A DNA stretch of 10,247 bases from AP-15 sp045802495 (GCA_045802495.1 JBJMQW010000413.1:1-10247); one strand, 5' to 3'. Counted from the first letter of the stretch, positions 1-6,738 are shown. The notes: generated from the sequence alone by a model not told the origin. Translations and numbers: made by a program.

Positions 1-157
1 AAGCTGTGAGCTTCTAACTGATAGAAACCCGGGTCAAACAAGAATATTTATCGGCCAAAAAGGATCTTAGTTGGGAATGCCGATCGCGCCCGGTGAAGAC
101 TGCCCCTTACGCGGAGGTGCGACTGAGAATGCGGAAACGGTCGCCCGATAGTGCTAC

Positions 158-189
158 AGCGGCGGCTCGGGAATGCAAGGTCCGCCGCT
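158..189 (+). terminator. Possible hairpin terminator
   Basis: AGCGGCGG (158-165) and CCGCCGCT (182-189) form a perfect 8-bp stem around a 16-nt loop, followed by ATTTTC. The shape is terminator-like in the plus direction. The loop is long, the T-tract is short, and no gene upstream in the window needs ending, so this is only a candidate. Confidence 0.22.
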
Positions 190-264
190 ATTTTCTGGTT
201 GGGAAATCCATCGGAAGAGGTTGATGCGTCACGCGCGCTTTCGTTCTGCGATAACCCCCGAATG

Positions 265-328
265 GTTTTGCAAACCGGCTGGAGCGCGTTGGTTTCTCTA
301 AGTCAAGATTCCGCTGCGTTTGCAAAAC
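265..328. repeat. Inverted pair of TTTGCAAA-centred motifs
   Basis: GTTTTGCAAAC at 265-275 is the exact reverse complement of GTTTGCAAAAC at 318-328, with 42 bp between them. Each copy contains the 8-bp palindrome TTTGCAAA. Two such sites about five helical turns apart in non-coding DNA could be a paired protein-binding site. No regulator can be named, and the nearest confident gene (ppx) starts 230 bp away. Confidence 0.4.
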
Positions 329-355
329 GGTGGATTGTATAGCAATGGCTTAGGA

Positions 356-390
356 CGAAACCCGCTGTCCTACCGTTAGACGATCCCCCA
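356..390 (-). pseudogene. tRNA-Gln-like 5' half (remnant)
   Basis: Read on the minus strand from 390, the sequence begins TGGGGGATCGTCTAACGG and continues GTAGGACAGCGGG. This fits a tRNA 5' half: a 7-nt acceptor strand, T8, a D stem GTCT/GGAC that pairs, a D loop with GG, and the 5' strand of an anticodon stem. The TGGGG start and overall pattern recall tRNA-Gln. The anticodon 3' strand, T arm and matching acceptor strand are absent in the following sequence, so it is not a functional tRNA as it stands. The segment also contains TAGGAC/GTCCTA, a simple hairpin at 351-372 that could explain part of the resemblance. Confidence 0.4.
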
Positions 391-556
391 TCCGAGGGTC
401 AGCCACGATCTGTCGCGGCTGATAGCACAGGATGGCGGAGTTGGGTAGAGGCACCGCCGAACGGCTTCTCGCAAACCTTCGCGACAGCTGTGGTGTTTTG
501 ATTCGGCGCCGGCCTGCGGTACCATCCGAGGTCGTGCTCGATAATGGGTTGCTCGC

Positions 557-1702
557 GTGGAGAAGCCGCTGCGCACAGGAGGCCCGCTCGGGAGTGGCGG
601 CGCGCCTCCTGCGCCGGGCCCGCTTGCGACCGGAGCTGCCGATCCCGGTGGAGAAGCGCCTGGCGAGTGGGCGTCGGCGCGCCCGTATCCGTCGAGCTTT
701 CGAACTGCGACACCGCGACGACCTGTCTCGCATCGCTTCGCACCGCAATACGCGGCGCTCGATCTCGGCACGAACAATTGCCGGCTGCTGATCGCGCGAC
801 CGATAGGGCGCGGCTTCCGGGTTGTCGATGCCTTCTCCCGGATTGTCCGCCTCGGTGAAGGGCTTGCGGCGGCCGGGGTCCTATCGGAAGAAGCGATGGC
901 CCGGGCTCTCGACGCGCTGAAGATCTGCGCCGACAAGATCGCGATCCGCAGCGTCGCCGCCGGCCGCTACGTTGCCACCGAAGCATGCCGCCAGGCAGGC
1001 AATTGCGACATTTTTCTCGCTCGGGTTCGCGAAGAGGTCGGCCTAGACATCGAGATCATTTCGTCGACGGAAGAGGCGCGCCTGGTCGTAGCCGGTTGTG
1101 CCCCACTGCTCAATCCGCGCATCCCCTATGCGCTCGTCTTTGATATCGGCGGCGGGTCGACCGAGATCGTCTGGCTGCGTCTCTGGGGCGGAAACGGCGG
1201 CCGGCGCCGCCGTCCGCAGATCCTCGGCTCGGTGTCGCTGCCCTTTGGGGTCGTGACCTTGACCGACCGCTTTGGCGGCGCCGAGGTGTCGCCGGCGACC
1301 TATCGCGCGATGGTCGCCCAAGCGATGGAGGCGCTGGCGCCATTCGAGCGCGGCCATGAACTCCTGCGCCACGTCAGAACCGGAAGAGTGCAAATGCTGG
1401 GCAGCTCGGGGACGGTGACGACTCTTGCCGGGATCCATCTGGCGCTGCCGCGCTACACGCGCGCATTGGTCGACGGCAGCGTGCTGACCTTCGAGCAGAT
1501 CTCGGTCGTATCGGCCCATCTTGCCGGGCTCGACCTCGCGGGGCGCGCCGCCAATCCTTGCGTGGGCCGCGAACGCGCCGATCTCGTGCTCAGCGGCTGC
1601 GCGATCCTCGATGCGATCTGCGCGACTTGGCCCGTCGGCCGGCTGCGGGTCGCCGATCGCGGCGTCCGCGAAGGGATTTTGCTCGATCTGATGCGGGTAT
1701 GA
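557..1702 (+). CDS. ppx: Ppx/GppA family phosphatase (exopolyphosphatase / pppGpp phosphohydrolase)
   Basis: This cytosolic enzyme of the ASKHA fold removes terminal phosphate from polyphosphate and/or converts pppGpp to ppGpp, linking phosphate storage to the stringent response. Visible family motifs in order are ALDLGTNN (residues 67-74, first phosphate loop), ATEACR (140-145), STEEARL (170-176), DIGGGSTE (196-203, second phosphate loop with catalytic-type acid), GSSGT (282-286) and DRGVREG (367-373). At 381 residues it is the short form, ending after the two ASKHA halves with no C-terminal HD-like domain. The start is GTG 557: an in-frame TAA lies at 542-544 and no other ATG, GTG or TTG exists before the conserved domain. 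The first 64 residues are therefore a Gly/Pro/Ala-rich tail of no known fold. It is followed after one base by rlmE, so the two are probably an operon. Ppx versus GppA specificity cannot be decided from sequence. Confidence 0.9.
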   Translation: MEKPLRTGGPLGSGGAPPAPGPLATGAADPGGEAPGEWASARPYPSSFRTATPRRPVSHRFAPQYAALDLGTNNCRLLIARPIGRGFRVVDAFSRIVRLGEGLAAAGVLSEEAMARALDALKICADKIAIRSVAAGRYVATEACRQAGNCDIFLARVREEVGLDIEIISSTEEARLVVAGCAPLLNPRIPYALVFDIGGGSTEIVWLRLWGGNGGRRRRPQILGSVSLPFGVVTLTDRFGGAEVSPATYRAMVAQAMEALAPFERGHELLRHVRTGRVQMLGSSGTVTTLAGIHLALPRYTRALVDGSVLTFEQISVVSAHLAGLDLAGRAANPCVGRERADLVLSGCAILDAICATWPVGRLRVADRGVREGILLDLMRV

Positions 1703-1703
1703 A

Positions 1704-2438
1704 GTGACGCTAAAGGGCGGCGGCGGGCGCGGCGGCTCGGCCAGGTCTGGGCCGCCCGCCGTCAGGCGACCAGCGGTGCGGGTCCGCGGTGCACGGCAGC
1801 GAAAGGCGTCCTCTAACCAATGGCTATCTCGCCAGCTCAACGATCCTTATGTGGCCGAAGCCCGCCGGCTCGGCTATCGGTCGCGCGCGGCGTTCAAATT
1901 GATCGAGCTGGATGATCGGTTTCGGTTGCTGCAGCCCGGACAGCGGGTGGTCGATCTCGGCTGCGCGCCGGGCGGCTGGACGCAGGTTGCGGTCGAGCGG
2001 GTGGGCGCCGGGGAAGGCCGCGGCGCGGTCGTGGCTGTCGATCTCGGGGAGACAAAACCGATAGCCGGTGCCGTGACCTTGTGCGGGGATCTTCACGACC
2101 CGGAGGTCGTCTCGGCGGTAAAAGCCGCTCTGGGCGGTCCCGCCGATCTCGTGCTCAGCGACATGGCGCCGCCGTCGACCGGCCACGCCGCGACCGATCA
2201 CTTGCGGATCGTCGCGCTCGCCGAGGCGGCCACCTCGGTTGCGGCAGGGATCCTGCGGCCCGGGGGCGCCTTTGTTGCAAAAGTCTTTAAAGGCGGCGCC
2301 GAAGGCATGCTGCTCGCGCAGCTCAAACGACAATTCTCGGAGCTGCGCCACGCAAAGCCGCCGGCGAGCCGCGCGGAGTCTGCCGAGACTTATGTCGTCG
2401 CCAAAGGGTTCCGAGGGCCCCCGCTAGTCGAAGACTAG
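1704..2438 (+). CDS. rlmE: 23S rRNA (uridine-2'-O)-methyltransferase RlmE (FtsJ/RrmJ)
   Basis: RlmE uses S-adenosylmethionine to methylate the 2'-O of U2552 (E. coli numbering) in the A loop of 23S rRNA during late 50S assembly. The Rossmann-type SAM site VVDLGCAPGGWTQVA lies at residues 82-96. The K-D-K-E catalytic tetrad is intact: K65 (RAAFKL), D153 (LSDMAPP), K193 (VAKVFKG) and E228 (SAETYVVAKG). Its spacing matches E. coli K38/D124/K164/E199. The 244-residue protein carries an extra basic, glycine-rich N-terminus of about 30 residues, common in alphaproteobacterial versions and plausibly RNA-binding. The start is GTG 1704, one base after the ppx stop, which implies translational coupling. 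The gene ends 12 bp from the convergent porin stop codon. Confidence 0.95.
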   Translation: MTLKGGGGRGGSARSGPPAVRRPAVRVRGARQRKASSNQWLSRQLNDPYVAEARRLGYRSRAAFKLIELDDRFRLLQPGQRVVDLGCAPGGWTQVAVERVGAGEGRGAVVAVDLGETKPIAGAVTLCGDLHDPEVVSAVKAALGGPADLVLSDMAPPSTGHAATDHLRIVALAEAATSVAAGILRPGGAFVAKVFKGGAEGMLLAQLKRQFSELRHAKPPASRAESAETYVVAKGFRGPPLVED

Positions 2439-2450
2439 AGGGCCGCGATC

Positions 2451-4079
2451 TCACCAGGCGACCTGCACCCGGCCGGCAAGCGTCGAATAGCGCTGGCCGA
2501 TCTGGACTGTCCCGGCGGTGTTGAGCTTGTTGACGTCGACCAGCTGGTATTGCAGCTCCAGCCGCACCCAGTCGTTCGGGTACCAGCTGAGCGCAGCGCC
2601 AAAGATTTTCTGGTCGCCGCCAAAGACCCCGCCCGTGACATTTTGCGATACGCCGGTCAGAACATTGCTGTTGAGGTTGGTAAGGCTGTAGCGTGCGGCC
2701 AGCTGCCACGCGCCGATGCCGCGCTCGTCGATCGTGAACGGACGGTCTACTTTGGGTCGCGCAAACGCTGCATTGCCAACGCTGTAGCGGAACGGCTCTC
2801 CGGTGATGTTCCAGCCCACCTCGACATAGCCGCCATTGAAACTGAGATCGGGCGACGGTACGCCCGGCAATTTCGATTGGGTATCGCCGATCTGATAGTA
2901 CTCACCCTGAACGAGGAAATTACGCCAGCCGATGGCAGCCTCACCACCATAAACATTCGCGCTGGAGCTGGATAGATTTCCAGTGCTGATCAGCCGGTTC
3001 ATGTCGACGCGCAGTTCGGGTCGATCCTGGAAGATCAGCGTCGTCCGGTTTACTCCCGCCGTGCCGCTGGCATTGATGTTCGGGTGGATCACATATTCGC
3101 CGGACAGGCCCAAGTGAAAATTCCAATCCTGGTCGTAATAAGGACGTCCAGCGACACGCCCGACCAACCCGATCTGCTCGCCGTTCAGAAGGGTCGGGTT
3201 TTGCGCGCCGAAAGGCGCCCCGGTCAGATAGCCGGCCACAAAATACCTGTCCGTAGAAGCTTTGGCCCCGCCGGAAGCGCGCGCATCCCCCGCCGCCACA
3301 TTGCGGGCGATTTCGACGATGCTCGGCCGCTCCATCAGCAGGAAATCGTTGGAACTTTGGGAATCGTACAGCGAGAACCACGGTTTGAAATATCCTACGG
3401 TGGCGGTTACCGGTTTGAACCCGGTGAAGTTCAGGTTGGCTTCATAGAGGCCGACCGTCCCATCGGGCGAGCCGCCAAAGTCGGGCGTGATGTTCAGCGT
3501 GAAATCGTCAAACTTGGCGACAAAGAAGATCCGGCCCCGGCGTAGGTTCACACCGGTGTTGAGGTCGGGAAACTGCGTATTTGCATTCGGGTCCTGAAAA
3601 TAAGTGCCCATGTCGAACTGGATTTGGCCGCCGATTGCGAAAGACGCGCGGCCATCCGAGGTCGAGATCGTCGGTCGTCCGTCCGGCATGCCGACTTTGA
3701 CGCCTGTGGCCTCGGCAACTGGGGCCGGGGGAGCGGCAGCCGCGGCTTGCGCCTGCGCCGCCGCTTGTGAGGCCTGCGCTTGCGCGCTCGCAGCCCTGGC
3801 GGCGTCTTGCTGCGCCTGGTCTGCTGCCTCGCGCGCTTGGCGCGCCTCTTCCTTGGATCGCTGCGCCTCACTGCGCGATTGTTTGAGCTGCTGCTTAGCG
3901 TCCCCGAGTTCGCTCTTCAGGCGCTGCAACTCGCCCTGCAAACCCTTGATCTGACGTTCGATCGCCTCGATGCGATCGATCGGAGCGCTTTGCGCCGCGG
4001 CTACCCGAGGTATCGCCGCGGCGCATAGAGCGACCAATGCGACACCGCCGCGGCGGCGCGCAGCAGATTGGCTGGCCAT
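2451..4079 (-). CDS. Outer-membrane porin, OprO/OprP (phosphate-selective porin) family
   Basis: Predicted trimeric beta-barrel channel of the outer membrane. Residues 1-29 form a signal peptide: an RRR n-region, a hydrophobic core VALVALCAAA, and cleavage after AAA near residue 29. Residues 33 to about 100 are a charged heptad-like helix rich in E, K, R, Q and A, almost certainly a coiled coil. A poly-Ala/Gln/Pro linker follows to about 125. The barrel starts near 135 with alternating strands, including LRRGRIFFVAKFDDFTLNITPDF (split in the family as an RRGR strand and an N-I-TPDFG strand), VGYFKPWFSLYD and LMERPS. The C-terminus ends in Trp (VQVAW), the usual BAM recognition signal. Length is 542 residues. 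AGGA sits just upstream of the ATG. The substrate may be phosphate or another anion; the family name does not prove it. No pst or pho genes are nearby. Confidence 0.88.
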   Translation of the reverse strand: MASQSAARRRGGVALVALCAAAIPRVAAAQSAPIDRIEAIERQIKGLQGELQRLKSELGDAKQQLKQSRSEAQRSKEEARQAREAADQAQQDAARAASAQAQASQAAAQAQAAAAAPPAPVAEATGVKVGMPDGRPTISTSDGRASFAIGGQIQFDMGTYFQDPNANTQFPDLNTGVNLRRGRIFFVAKFDDFTLNITPDFGGSPDGTVGLYEANLNFTGFKPVTATVGYFKPWFSLYDSQSSNDFLLMERPSIVEIARNVAAGDARASGGAKASTDRYFVAGYLTGAPFGAQNPTLLNGEQIGLVGRVAGRPYYDQDWNFHLGLSGEYVIHPNINASGTAGVNRTTLIFQDRPELRVDMNRLISTGNLSSSSANVYGGEAAIGWRNFLVQGEYYQIGDTQSKLPGVPSPDLSFNGGYVEVGWNITGEPFRYSVGNAAFARPKVDRPFTIDERGIGAWQLAARYSLTNLNSNVLTGVSQNVTGGVFGGDQKIFGAALSWYPNDWVRLELQYQLVDVNKLNTAGTVQIGQRYSTLAGRVQVAW

Positions 4080-4137
4080 GTTCCTGCTCCCCCTCCGGAC
4101 AAGACACGGGGAGCTTTATCAACCAAATGCTACATTT

Positions 4138-4143
4138 TTTATA
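4138..4143 (-). promoter_or_regulatory. Candidate -10 element for the porin gene
   Basis: On the minus strand TATAAA (4143-4138) lies about 58 bp upstream of the porin ATG within an AT-rich patch, the most promoter-like hexamer in the 152-bp spacer. No good -35 box sits 16-18 bp further upstream. That would fit an activator-dependent promoter using the dyad at 4176-4201, but this is inference. Confidence 0.3.
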
Positions 4144-4175
4144 CCGGGCAACTTTTTCGAGCGGCATGATTTGCA

Positions 4176-4201
4176 ACACTGTTGCGATGTCACAACAGTG
4201 T
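4176..4201. promoter_or_regulatory. Operator-like dyad upstream of the porin gene
   Basis: ACACTGTTG (4176-4184) and CAACAGTGT (4193-4201) form a perfect 9-bp inverted repeat with an 8-bp spacer. The half-site centres are about 17 bp apart. Neither strand has a T-run after it, so it is not terminator-like. It lies about 97 bp upstream of the porin start and 30 bp beyond the candidate -10. The architecture suits binding by a dimeric regulator. The regulator is unknown. Confidence 0.45.
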
Positions 4202-4218
4202 GTTAAATCGACGGCAAA

Positions 4219-4249
4219 CGGCTTATCGTGGTCAGCTTCGGATAAGCCG
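4219..4249 (-). terminator. Hairpin spanning the stop codon of the MBL hydrolase gene
   Basis: CGGCTTATC (4219-4227) and GATAAGCCG (4241-4249) form a perfect 9-bp stem with a 13-nt loop. On the minus strand the hairpin overlaps the end of the MBL gene (stop codon at 4232-4234) and is followed by TTTGCC. It could be a weak intrinsic terminator or an mRNA 3'-end stabiliser separating this gene from the porin. The U-tract is poor. Confidence 0.35.
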
Positions 4250-5137
4250 ATAATTCGCCTCGAGGGTCGGCGGCCCATCGCTCTCGACGACGCCGCGTCC
4301 GGCTAGATCGATCAGGTGCGCATGGACAGAGCGTCCGGCGGCACGCCGCAGCCCCGGCTGCAGGCCGACATAGAGCCGCTCGACGATCGCGTCGATCCGC
4401 CCGACTCCAGCGCGCAGGCAATCGAGAATCCCGGCCTCGCGATCCCGGCGATGGGCAATGAAGGCGCGCACATGATCGTGCGGCTCGGTAATCGCGGGAC
4501 CATGCGTCGGCCAGTAGACGGCATCCGATCGCTCAAGCAGCTTGTCGAGCGAGGCCATATACGCCGCCATGTCGCCGTCCGGCGGCGCGATCACGCTGGT
4601 AGACCATCCCATCACGTGGTCGCCGCTGAACAAGACACCGCTGTCGGGCAAGGCGAAGCACAAATGGTTCGAGGTGTGGCCGGGCGTATGCACCGCCTCG
4701 AAGACCCAGCCCTTGCCGGCGATCCGGTCGCCGTCGCGAAGCGACTTGTCGGGGACGAAATCCCAGTCACCGCCCTCCTCGACCCCCGCATCGCCTCGCT
4801 GGCCGCCGGCATGCGGGCCGAAGCCGCAGGTTGGGGCGCCGGTCGCCGCCTGCAGCGCGCGCGCTGCCGGCGAGTGGTCGCGATGCGTGTGGGTGACCAG
4901 AATGTGGGTGACCTCTTCACCCGTAAGCCCTGCAAGCAACGCCTCGACATGTTCGTTAAGATCGGGGCCGGGATCGATCACGGCGACCTCGCCATGTCCG
5001 ACGACATACGTTCCGGTGCCCCGGAAAGTGAAGGGGCTAGGGTTGCGGGCAACGATGCGGCGGATCATCGGCGCGACCGCCTCGAGCCGGCCGTATTCGA
5101 ACGAGAAATCGCGGCGGAAGGGGATCTCGATTGCCAT
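4232..5137 (-). CDS. MBL-fold metallo-hydrolase with C-terminal winged helix (LACTB2/RNase-Z-like group)
   Basis: Predicted cytosolic dinuclear zinc hydrolase. Using the start at 5137 (MAIEIPF), metal-binding residues are H83, H85, D87 and H88 in HTHRDH, then H153 (TPGHTSNH), D173 (SGDHVMG) and H212 (WPTHGP). All canonical ligands are present. After the MBL domain, residues from about 235 on (IDAIVERLYVG, AGRSVHAHLIDLAGRG) match the winged-helix tail found in LACTB2-like proteins. Human LACTB2 is an endoribonuclease, but bacterial members are mostly uncharacterised, so I give no substrate. Length is 301 residues. An earlier TTG at 5197 would add 20 unconserved residues and is disfavoured; an ATG 7 codons upstream is also possible. 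It is divergent from the DUF6489-like gene and upstream of the porin on the same strand. Confidence 0.85.
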   Translation of the reverse strand: MAIEIPFRRDFSFEYGRLEAVAPMIRRIVARNPSPFTFRGTGTYVVGHGEVAVIDPGPDLNEHVEALLAGLTGEEVTHILVTHTHRDHSPAARALQAATGAPTCGFGPHAGGQRGDAGVEEGGDWDFVPDKSLRDGDRIAGKGWVFEAVHTPGHTSNHLCFALPDSGVLFSGDHVMGWSTSVIAPPDGDMAAYMASLDKLLERSDAVYWPTHGPAITEPHDHVRAFIAHRRDREAGILDCLRAGVGRIDAIVERLYVGLQPGLRRAAGRSVHAHLIDLAGRGVVESDGPPTLEANYRLIRS

Positions 5138-5226
5138 ATCCGTGAGATTACACGACATCCCGCGCGAAGGGATGCTTCTTTGCGCGGGATCGGTCAAAAT
5201 CCCCTGACCGAAGAGGGAGAGGCGCG
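5138..5226. promoter_or_regulatory. Divergent spacer with three hairpin-forming dyads
   Basis: This 89-bp spacer separates the MBL gene (-) from the DUF6489-like gene (+). ATCCCGCGC (5157-5165) pairs with GCGCGGGAT (5182-5190), extended internally by GAAG/CTTC. CATCCC (5156-5161) can alternatively pair with GGGATG (5169-5174), so these two stems exclude each other. A third perfect stem, CGGTCA (5191-5196) with TGACCG (5205-5210), ends just before the ribosome binding site GGGAGAGG (5215-5222). It could be a structured 5' leader of the plus-strand operon or operator DNA. No known riboswitch family is recognised. Confidence 0.45.
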
Positions 5227-5469
5227 ATGAAAGTAAAGCTGGACATTGAGTGCACGCCTGAGGAGGCGCGCGCCTTTTTCGGACTGCCGGATGTAAGGCC
5301 GCTGCAGGAGGCGCTGATGCCGGAAGTTGAGGAGAGATTACGAGCCACCCTCAAAGCAATGGATCCGGAGGCGATGCTGAAGAGTTGGCTGCCGGCGACC
5401 CTCAAGGGTTTTGAGCAGCTGCAGGAGATGTTCCTGGCGCAGATGAGCGGCCTCGGCAAAAAGAAATAG
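5227..5469 (+). CDS. DUF6489-like small conserved protein
   Basis: An 80-residue protein of unknown function. It starts MKVKLDIECTPEEARAFFGLPD, a pattern I associate with the alphaproteobacterial DUF6489 family: a short beta strand, then 'TPEEARxFxGLPDV', then a helical acidic stretch and a basic KKK end. The middle contains PEAMLKSWLPA and an amphipathic helix GFEQLQEMFLAQM. There is no signal peptide, membrane segment or catalytic motif, which suggests a cytosolic adaptor-like protein. The start ATG has a strong ribosome binding site GGGAGAGG four bases upstream. The next gene begins two bases after the stop. The family assignment is from memory and the role is unknown. Confidence 0.75.
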   Translation: MKVKLDIECTPEEARAFFGLPDVRPLQEALMPEVEERLRATLKAMDPEAMLKSWLPATLKGFEQLQEMFLAQMSGLGKKK

Positions 5470-5471
5470 CC

Positions 5472-5999
5472 ATGGCCAACTCCTTGCGGACTGCACGGTT
5501 GCGGCTGCGCCCGTGGCGCGACGCAGACGTTGCCGCCTTCGAAGAGCTCAACGCCGACCCCGAAGTGATGGAATTCTTACTGGTGTTGCCGGATTGGGCG
5601 GATCGGGCGCGTGCTCATTGGGAGACGCACGGTTTCGGACAATGGGTCGTCGAGATCCCTGGTACTGCGAGCTTTATTGGGGTTGTCGGCCTCAACAACA
5701 TCTCATATCCCGCACATTTCACCCCGGCGGTAGAGATTGCCTGGCGCCTGGCGCGGGCTTATTGGGGCCGAGGCTATGCCACGGAAGCCGCTCGTGCGGC
5801 GCTCGACTACGGGTTTGAGAAACTCGGCTTGACGGAGATCGTCGCCACGACGGTCCCGGCCAATCGGCGCTCGCGCCAGGTCATGGAGCGCCTGGGAATG
5901 ACACGCGCGCCGGAGGATGATTTTGACCATCCCCGCGTTCCTGAAGGATCGCTGAAGCGCCACGTCCTCTACCGACTGCGGCGCCCGGCATCGGCGTGA
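5472..5999 (+). CDS. GNAT-family N-acetyltransferase (RimJ/RimL type)
   Basis: Predicted acetyl-CoA-dependent acetyltransferase of 175 residues. The N-terminus TARLRLRPWRDADVAAFEEL is the typical 'TeRLxLRpw' start of the RimJ/RimL-like branch. The acetyl-CoA pyrophosphate loop is visible as RAYWGRGYATEA (residues 95-106), preceded by the strand VEIAWRL (87-93). VPANRRSRQVMERLGM (128-143) is the conserved 'N-x-x-S-x-x-x-x-E-x-x-G' helix. Relatives acetylate protein N-termini, antibiotics or small amines; the substrate here cannot be predicted. ATG 5472 is two bases after the previous stop and the stop is one base before the next start, so expression is likely coupled through the three-gene run. 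Confidence 0.88.
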   Translation: MANSLRTARLRLRPWRDADVAAFEELNADPEVMEFLLVLPDWADRARAHWETHGFGQWVVEIPGTASFIGVVGLNNISYPAHFTPAVEIAWRLARAYWGRGYATEAARAALDYGFEKLGLTEIVATTVPANRRSRQVMERLGMTRAPEDDFDHPRVPEGSLKRHVLYRLRRPASA

Positions 6000-6000
6000 C

Positions 6001-6612
6001 GTGACCGGGTCGATCCTGCTCGTCCGCCATGGCGAAACCGAATGGAATCTGCAGAGGCGTTACCAGGGCCGCTCGGATTCGCCGCTGACCAAACGAGGCG
6101 TCGCGCAAGCGCATGCCATCGGCCGATTTCTTCAAACTCTGCCGGATATCCAGGCCGCGAGAATGGTCGCCAGCCCATTGGGCCGAGCACGGCACACCGG
6201 CGATATCATCCGGCAATATCTGGCAGCCGATGCGGAATTGGCTGTTGACGATCGCCTGCGGGAATTGTCGCTCGGCTCCTGGGATGGGTTGACCTATCAG
6301 GAAATCGCAATGCGCTCGCCGGGAGTGTTCGACGGGGATGGTCGATACGAATGGTATTTCCGCGCTCCGGATGGCGAGCGCCATGACGCTTTGGTCGCCC
6401 GCCTCGCAGAATGGCTCGGCGAACGCGGCGGGGTGCATTGCCTTGTGGTCGTGACGCACGGGATCGTCTCTCGCGTTCTGCGGGGTCTTTATGCCGGGTT
6501 GCCGCGTGACGTTGCATTGATGCTTCCGGTGCCGCAGGACAAAGTCTTTCGCTTGTCCGGCGGCCGCATCGAACAGCTCCCGGTGCCTCGACAAGGTTGC
6601 CGCGGAAGCTGA
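6001..6612 (+). CDS. Histidine phosphatase family protein (phosphoglycerate mutase-like)
   Basis: A 203-residue branch-1 histidine phosphatase. The catalytic RHG motif is LVRHGETEWN at residues 7-16, with H10 as the expected phosphohistidine. R62 in SPLGRAR, E88 in RLRELSLGSWDG and the second histidine H153 in VVVTHGIVSR complete the active-site set. The length and the ELSLGSWDGL motif suit a GpmB/CobC/PhoE-like phosphatase rather than the glycolytic dPGM. The substrate is unknown; no cobalamin genes are present to support CobC. The start is GTG 6001, immediately after the GNAT stop, so it is the third gene of a tight operon. The 511-bp spacer downstream carries REP-like palindromes and no other gene. 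Confidence 0.9.
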   Translation: MTGSILLVRHGETEWNLQRRYQGRSDSPLTKRGVAQAHAIGRFLQTLPDIQAARMVASPLGRARHTGDIIRQYLAADAELAVDDRLRELSLGSWDGLTYQEIAMRSPGVFDGDGRYEWYFRAPDGERHDALVARLAEWLGERGGVHCLVVVTHGIVSRVLRGLYAGLPRDVALMLPVPQDKVFRLSGGRIEQLPVPRQGCRGS

Positions 6613-6717
6613 CACCTCGGCCACAGATGGCGGATTACTCGGCGCGCGCAGCGGCTTCCGGCGTATCCTGGCGTTCGAGGGGTATGAACCAGGCATATGG
6701 CACCCATCCTCCTTTCC

Positions 6718-6738
6718 CGTCGCCCCCGCGAAAGAAGG
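6718..6738 (-). repeat. Degenerate REP-like unit
   Basis: Plus-strand CCCCCGCGAAAG (6723-6734) resembles the left arm and GAAA loop of the intact units nearby. The right arm is eroded to AAGGTG, so no stable hairpin forms. It has the same orientation as the unit at 6830. Confidence 0.4.

Larger units (their letters stand above)
1..556. other. Gene-poor left flank
   Basis: I find no supportable protein-coding gene here. The open frames are short, overlap each other on both strands and show no recognisable motif. By eye the first 350 bases are less GC-rich than the rest of the window. The stretch does contain a hairpin at 158-189, an inverted pair of TTTGCAAA-centred motifs at 265-328 and a tRNA-like fragment at 356-390, listed separately. 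An in-frame TAA at 542-544 fixes the upstream limit of the following ppx gene. Confidence 0.6.

Noticed and set aside
425..525. Plus-strand stretch resembling tRNA-Leu (ATGGCGGAGTTGGGTAGAGGCACC, ending near TACCA)
   Set aside because: The D-arm region looks similar, but the anticodon stem does not form, there is no T loop, and two of seven acceptor pairs fail. It is most likely chance.
4316..5230. 304-codon plus-strand open frame opposite the MBL hydrolase
   Set aside because: It is a high-GC shadow; the minus strand carries complete metal-binding motifs and family-wide similarity.
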